Below are positions 63,385 to 64,000 of a DNA stretch of 64,000 nt, piece after piece. The notes below the pieces were generated by a model. That model saw only the letters and a list, made by a program, of their open reading frames with translations, had not been told where the DNA came from and did no database searches. A program made the translations under genes and the position numbers. Position 1 is the first letter of the stretch, and every line of letters starts with the position of its first letter. The DNA is from Geothrix sp. (GTDB taxonomy: Bacteria; Acidobacteriota; Holophagae; Holophagales; Holophagaceae): the NCBI GenBank assembly GCA_030824075.1, contig JAVBYJ010000005.1, forward strand, positions 62,001-126,000. Reading direction: 5' to 3'.

Positions 63385-64000
63385 TATCGGCGTCTTCGGT
63401 TCCGGCGCCTGGGGCACGGCTCTGGCCATCACCTGGGCCCGGGCCGGCGCCAAGGTGGCGCTGTGGGGGCCCTTCCCCGAGGAAATGGCCCAGATGGCCG
63501 CCACGCGGCGGCACCTGCGTCTGAAGGATGTTGAATTTCCCGTGGGCCTCCACACCTCGGACGATCCGACGGAGGCCTTCTCCGCACCTCTGTGGATCTC
63601 GGCCATGCCCACCCAGGTGACGCCCGAGGCCTGGCGCGGCCTGCGGCCCCGGGCGCCGAAAGCCCCCGAGTCCGTCATCCACGTCAGCAAGGGGATCCTG
63701 CAAAGCACCCACCAGACCTTGTCCCAGGCCCTGACAGATGTGCTGGATGCGCCTGTGGGAGCGCTATCAGGTCCGACCTTCGCTGACGAGGTCTCCCGCG
63801 GTGTGCCCTCGGCCATCGTGCTGGCCCTTCCGACCACCGTTTCCGAGGACCGAGCCAAGGCCCTGCAGGCACAGCTGGCCTCAGAGAAACTGCGCATCTA
63901 CCTCAGCCGGGATGTGGTGGGCACTGAACTCTGCGGCGCCCTCAAGAACGTCCTCGCCATCGCGGCGGGCCTGGTCGACGGCCTTCAGCTGGGCTACAAC
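63371..64000 (+). CDS. gpsA: Glycerol-3-phosphate dehydrogenase, 5' part only
   Basis: The first 210 residues of GpsA are in the window; the gene runs off the end. The Rossmann motif GVFGSGAWGTALAI (7-20) and NADH-binding region are followed by HVSKGIL, GALSGPTFADEV and ELCGALKNVLAIAAG, the last with the catalytic Lys. It makes glycerol-3-phosphate for PlsY, whose gene overlaps the start by 14 bp. ATG 63371 follows GAGGGGAACC. Confidence 0.94.
   Translation, partial: MSRADIGVFGSGAWGTALAITWARAGAKVALWGPFPEEMAQMAATRRHLRLKDVEFPVGLHTSDDPTEAFSAPLWISAMPTQVTPEAWRGLRPRAPKAPESVIHVSKGILQSTHQTLSQALTDVLDAPVGALSGPTFADEVSRGVPSAIVLALPTTVSEDRAKALQAQLASEKLRIYLSRDVVGTELCGALKNVLAIAAGLVDGLQLGYN

Overview
The window is a 64 kb piece of a GC-rich bacterial chromosome with dense, mostly housekeeping gene content and no phage, insertion sequence, CRISPR array or plasmid gene that I can see. 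The best taxonomic guess is a member of the Acidobacteriota, class Holophagae (Geothrix/Holophaga-like). This is inferred from two large Oar-type TonB-dependent receptors with a carboxypeptidase-regulatory-like N-terminal domain, a Bacillus/Bacteroides-style SdhCAB operon, several exported S9 peptidases, a membrane pyrophosphatase, and acetate kinase. No rRNA or other definitive marker is present.

Layout. 1-673: 3' end of a prolyl oligopeptidase and tRNA-Thr(CGT). 931-2362: a stand-alone CheB-type methylesterase and a low-GC, nearly gene-free stretch. 2363-4202: a tightly coupled operon of Fe/Mn superoxide dismutase, encapsulated ferritin (EncFtn) with a C-terminal encapsulin-targeting tail, and encapsulin shell protein. 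4290-7120: alpha/beta hydrolase, exported MsrB-MsrA fusion, small membrane protein, ArfB ribosome rescue factor. 7340-11889: a MacA/MacB-like tripartite exporter operon (adaptor, ATPase, two permeases). 12254-17186: a repetitive charged exported protein, acetate kinase, a chemoreceptor, an orphan E1-alpha dehydrogenase subunit, an acetyltransferase. 17183-22009: CCA-adding enzyme and succinate dehydrogenase/fumarate reductase (SdhCAB). 22387-30189: membrane pyrophosphatase, S9 peptidase, VOC protein, RF3, class I aldolase. 30261-34260: 3-hydroxybutyryl-CoA dehydrogenase, HAD hydrolase, DoxX-like protein, a PolB-type exonuclease, a YmdB-like phosphodiesterase. 34319-44516: tandem TonB receptors, an S55 (SpoIVB-like) peptidase and a secreted propeller-like protein. 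44566-55382: enoyl-CoA hydratase, NadC, an S9 peptidase, TolC, acyl-CoA dehydrogenase, a LipB-Nudix fusion, a PEGA-domain Ser/Thr kinase, a flavoprotein. 55379-59280: two tandem GAPDH paralogs, one lacking the catalytic cysteine, a Fis-type HTH protein and pyruvate kinase. 59292-64000: DinB protein, small proteins, CinA, a DUF5666 lipoprotein, PlsY and the start of GpsA.

How the parts fit. Exported peptidases, TonB receptors and beta-oxidation-type enzymes (hydratase, dehydrogenases) with acetate kinase suggest a heterotroph using peptides and organic acids. SdhCAB and the pyrophosphatase serve membrane energetics. The encapsulin operon, MsrBA and SOD point to management of iron and oxidative stress. 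The most notable items are the SOD-EncFtn-encapsulin operon, the Cys-to-Gly GAPDH paired with an active-site-intact paralog, the LipB-Nudix fusion, and the repetitive exported protein at 12254-12715. Many genes are separated by strong hairpin terminators, which are listed. All functional calls rest on motif recognition by eye; no database search was run.
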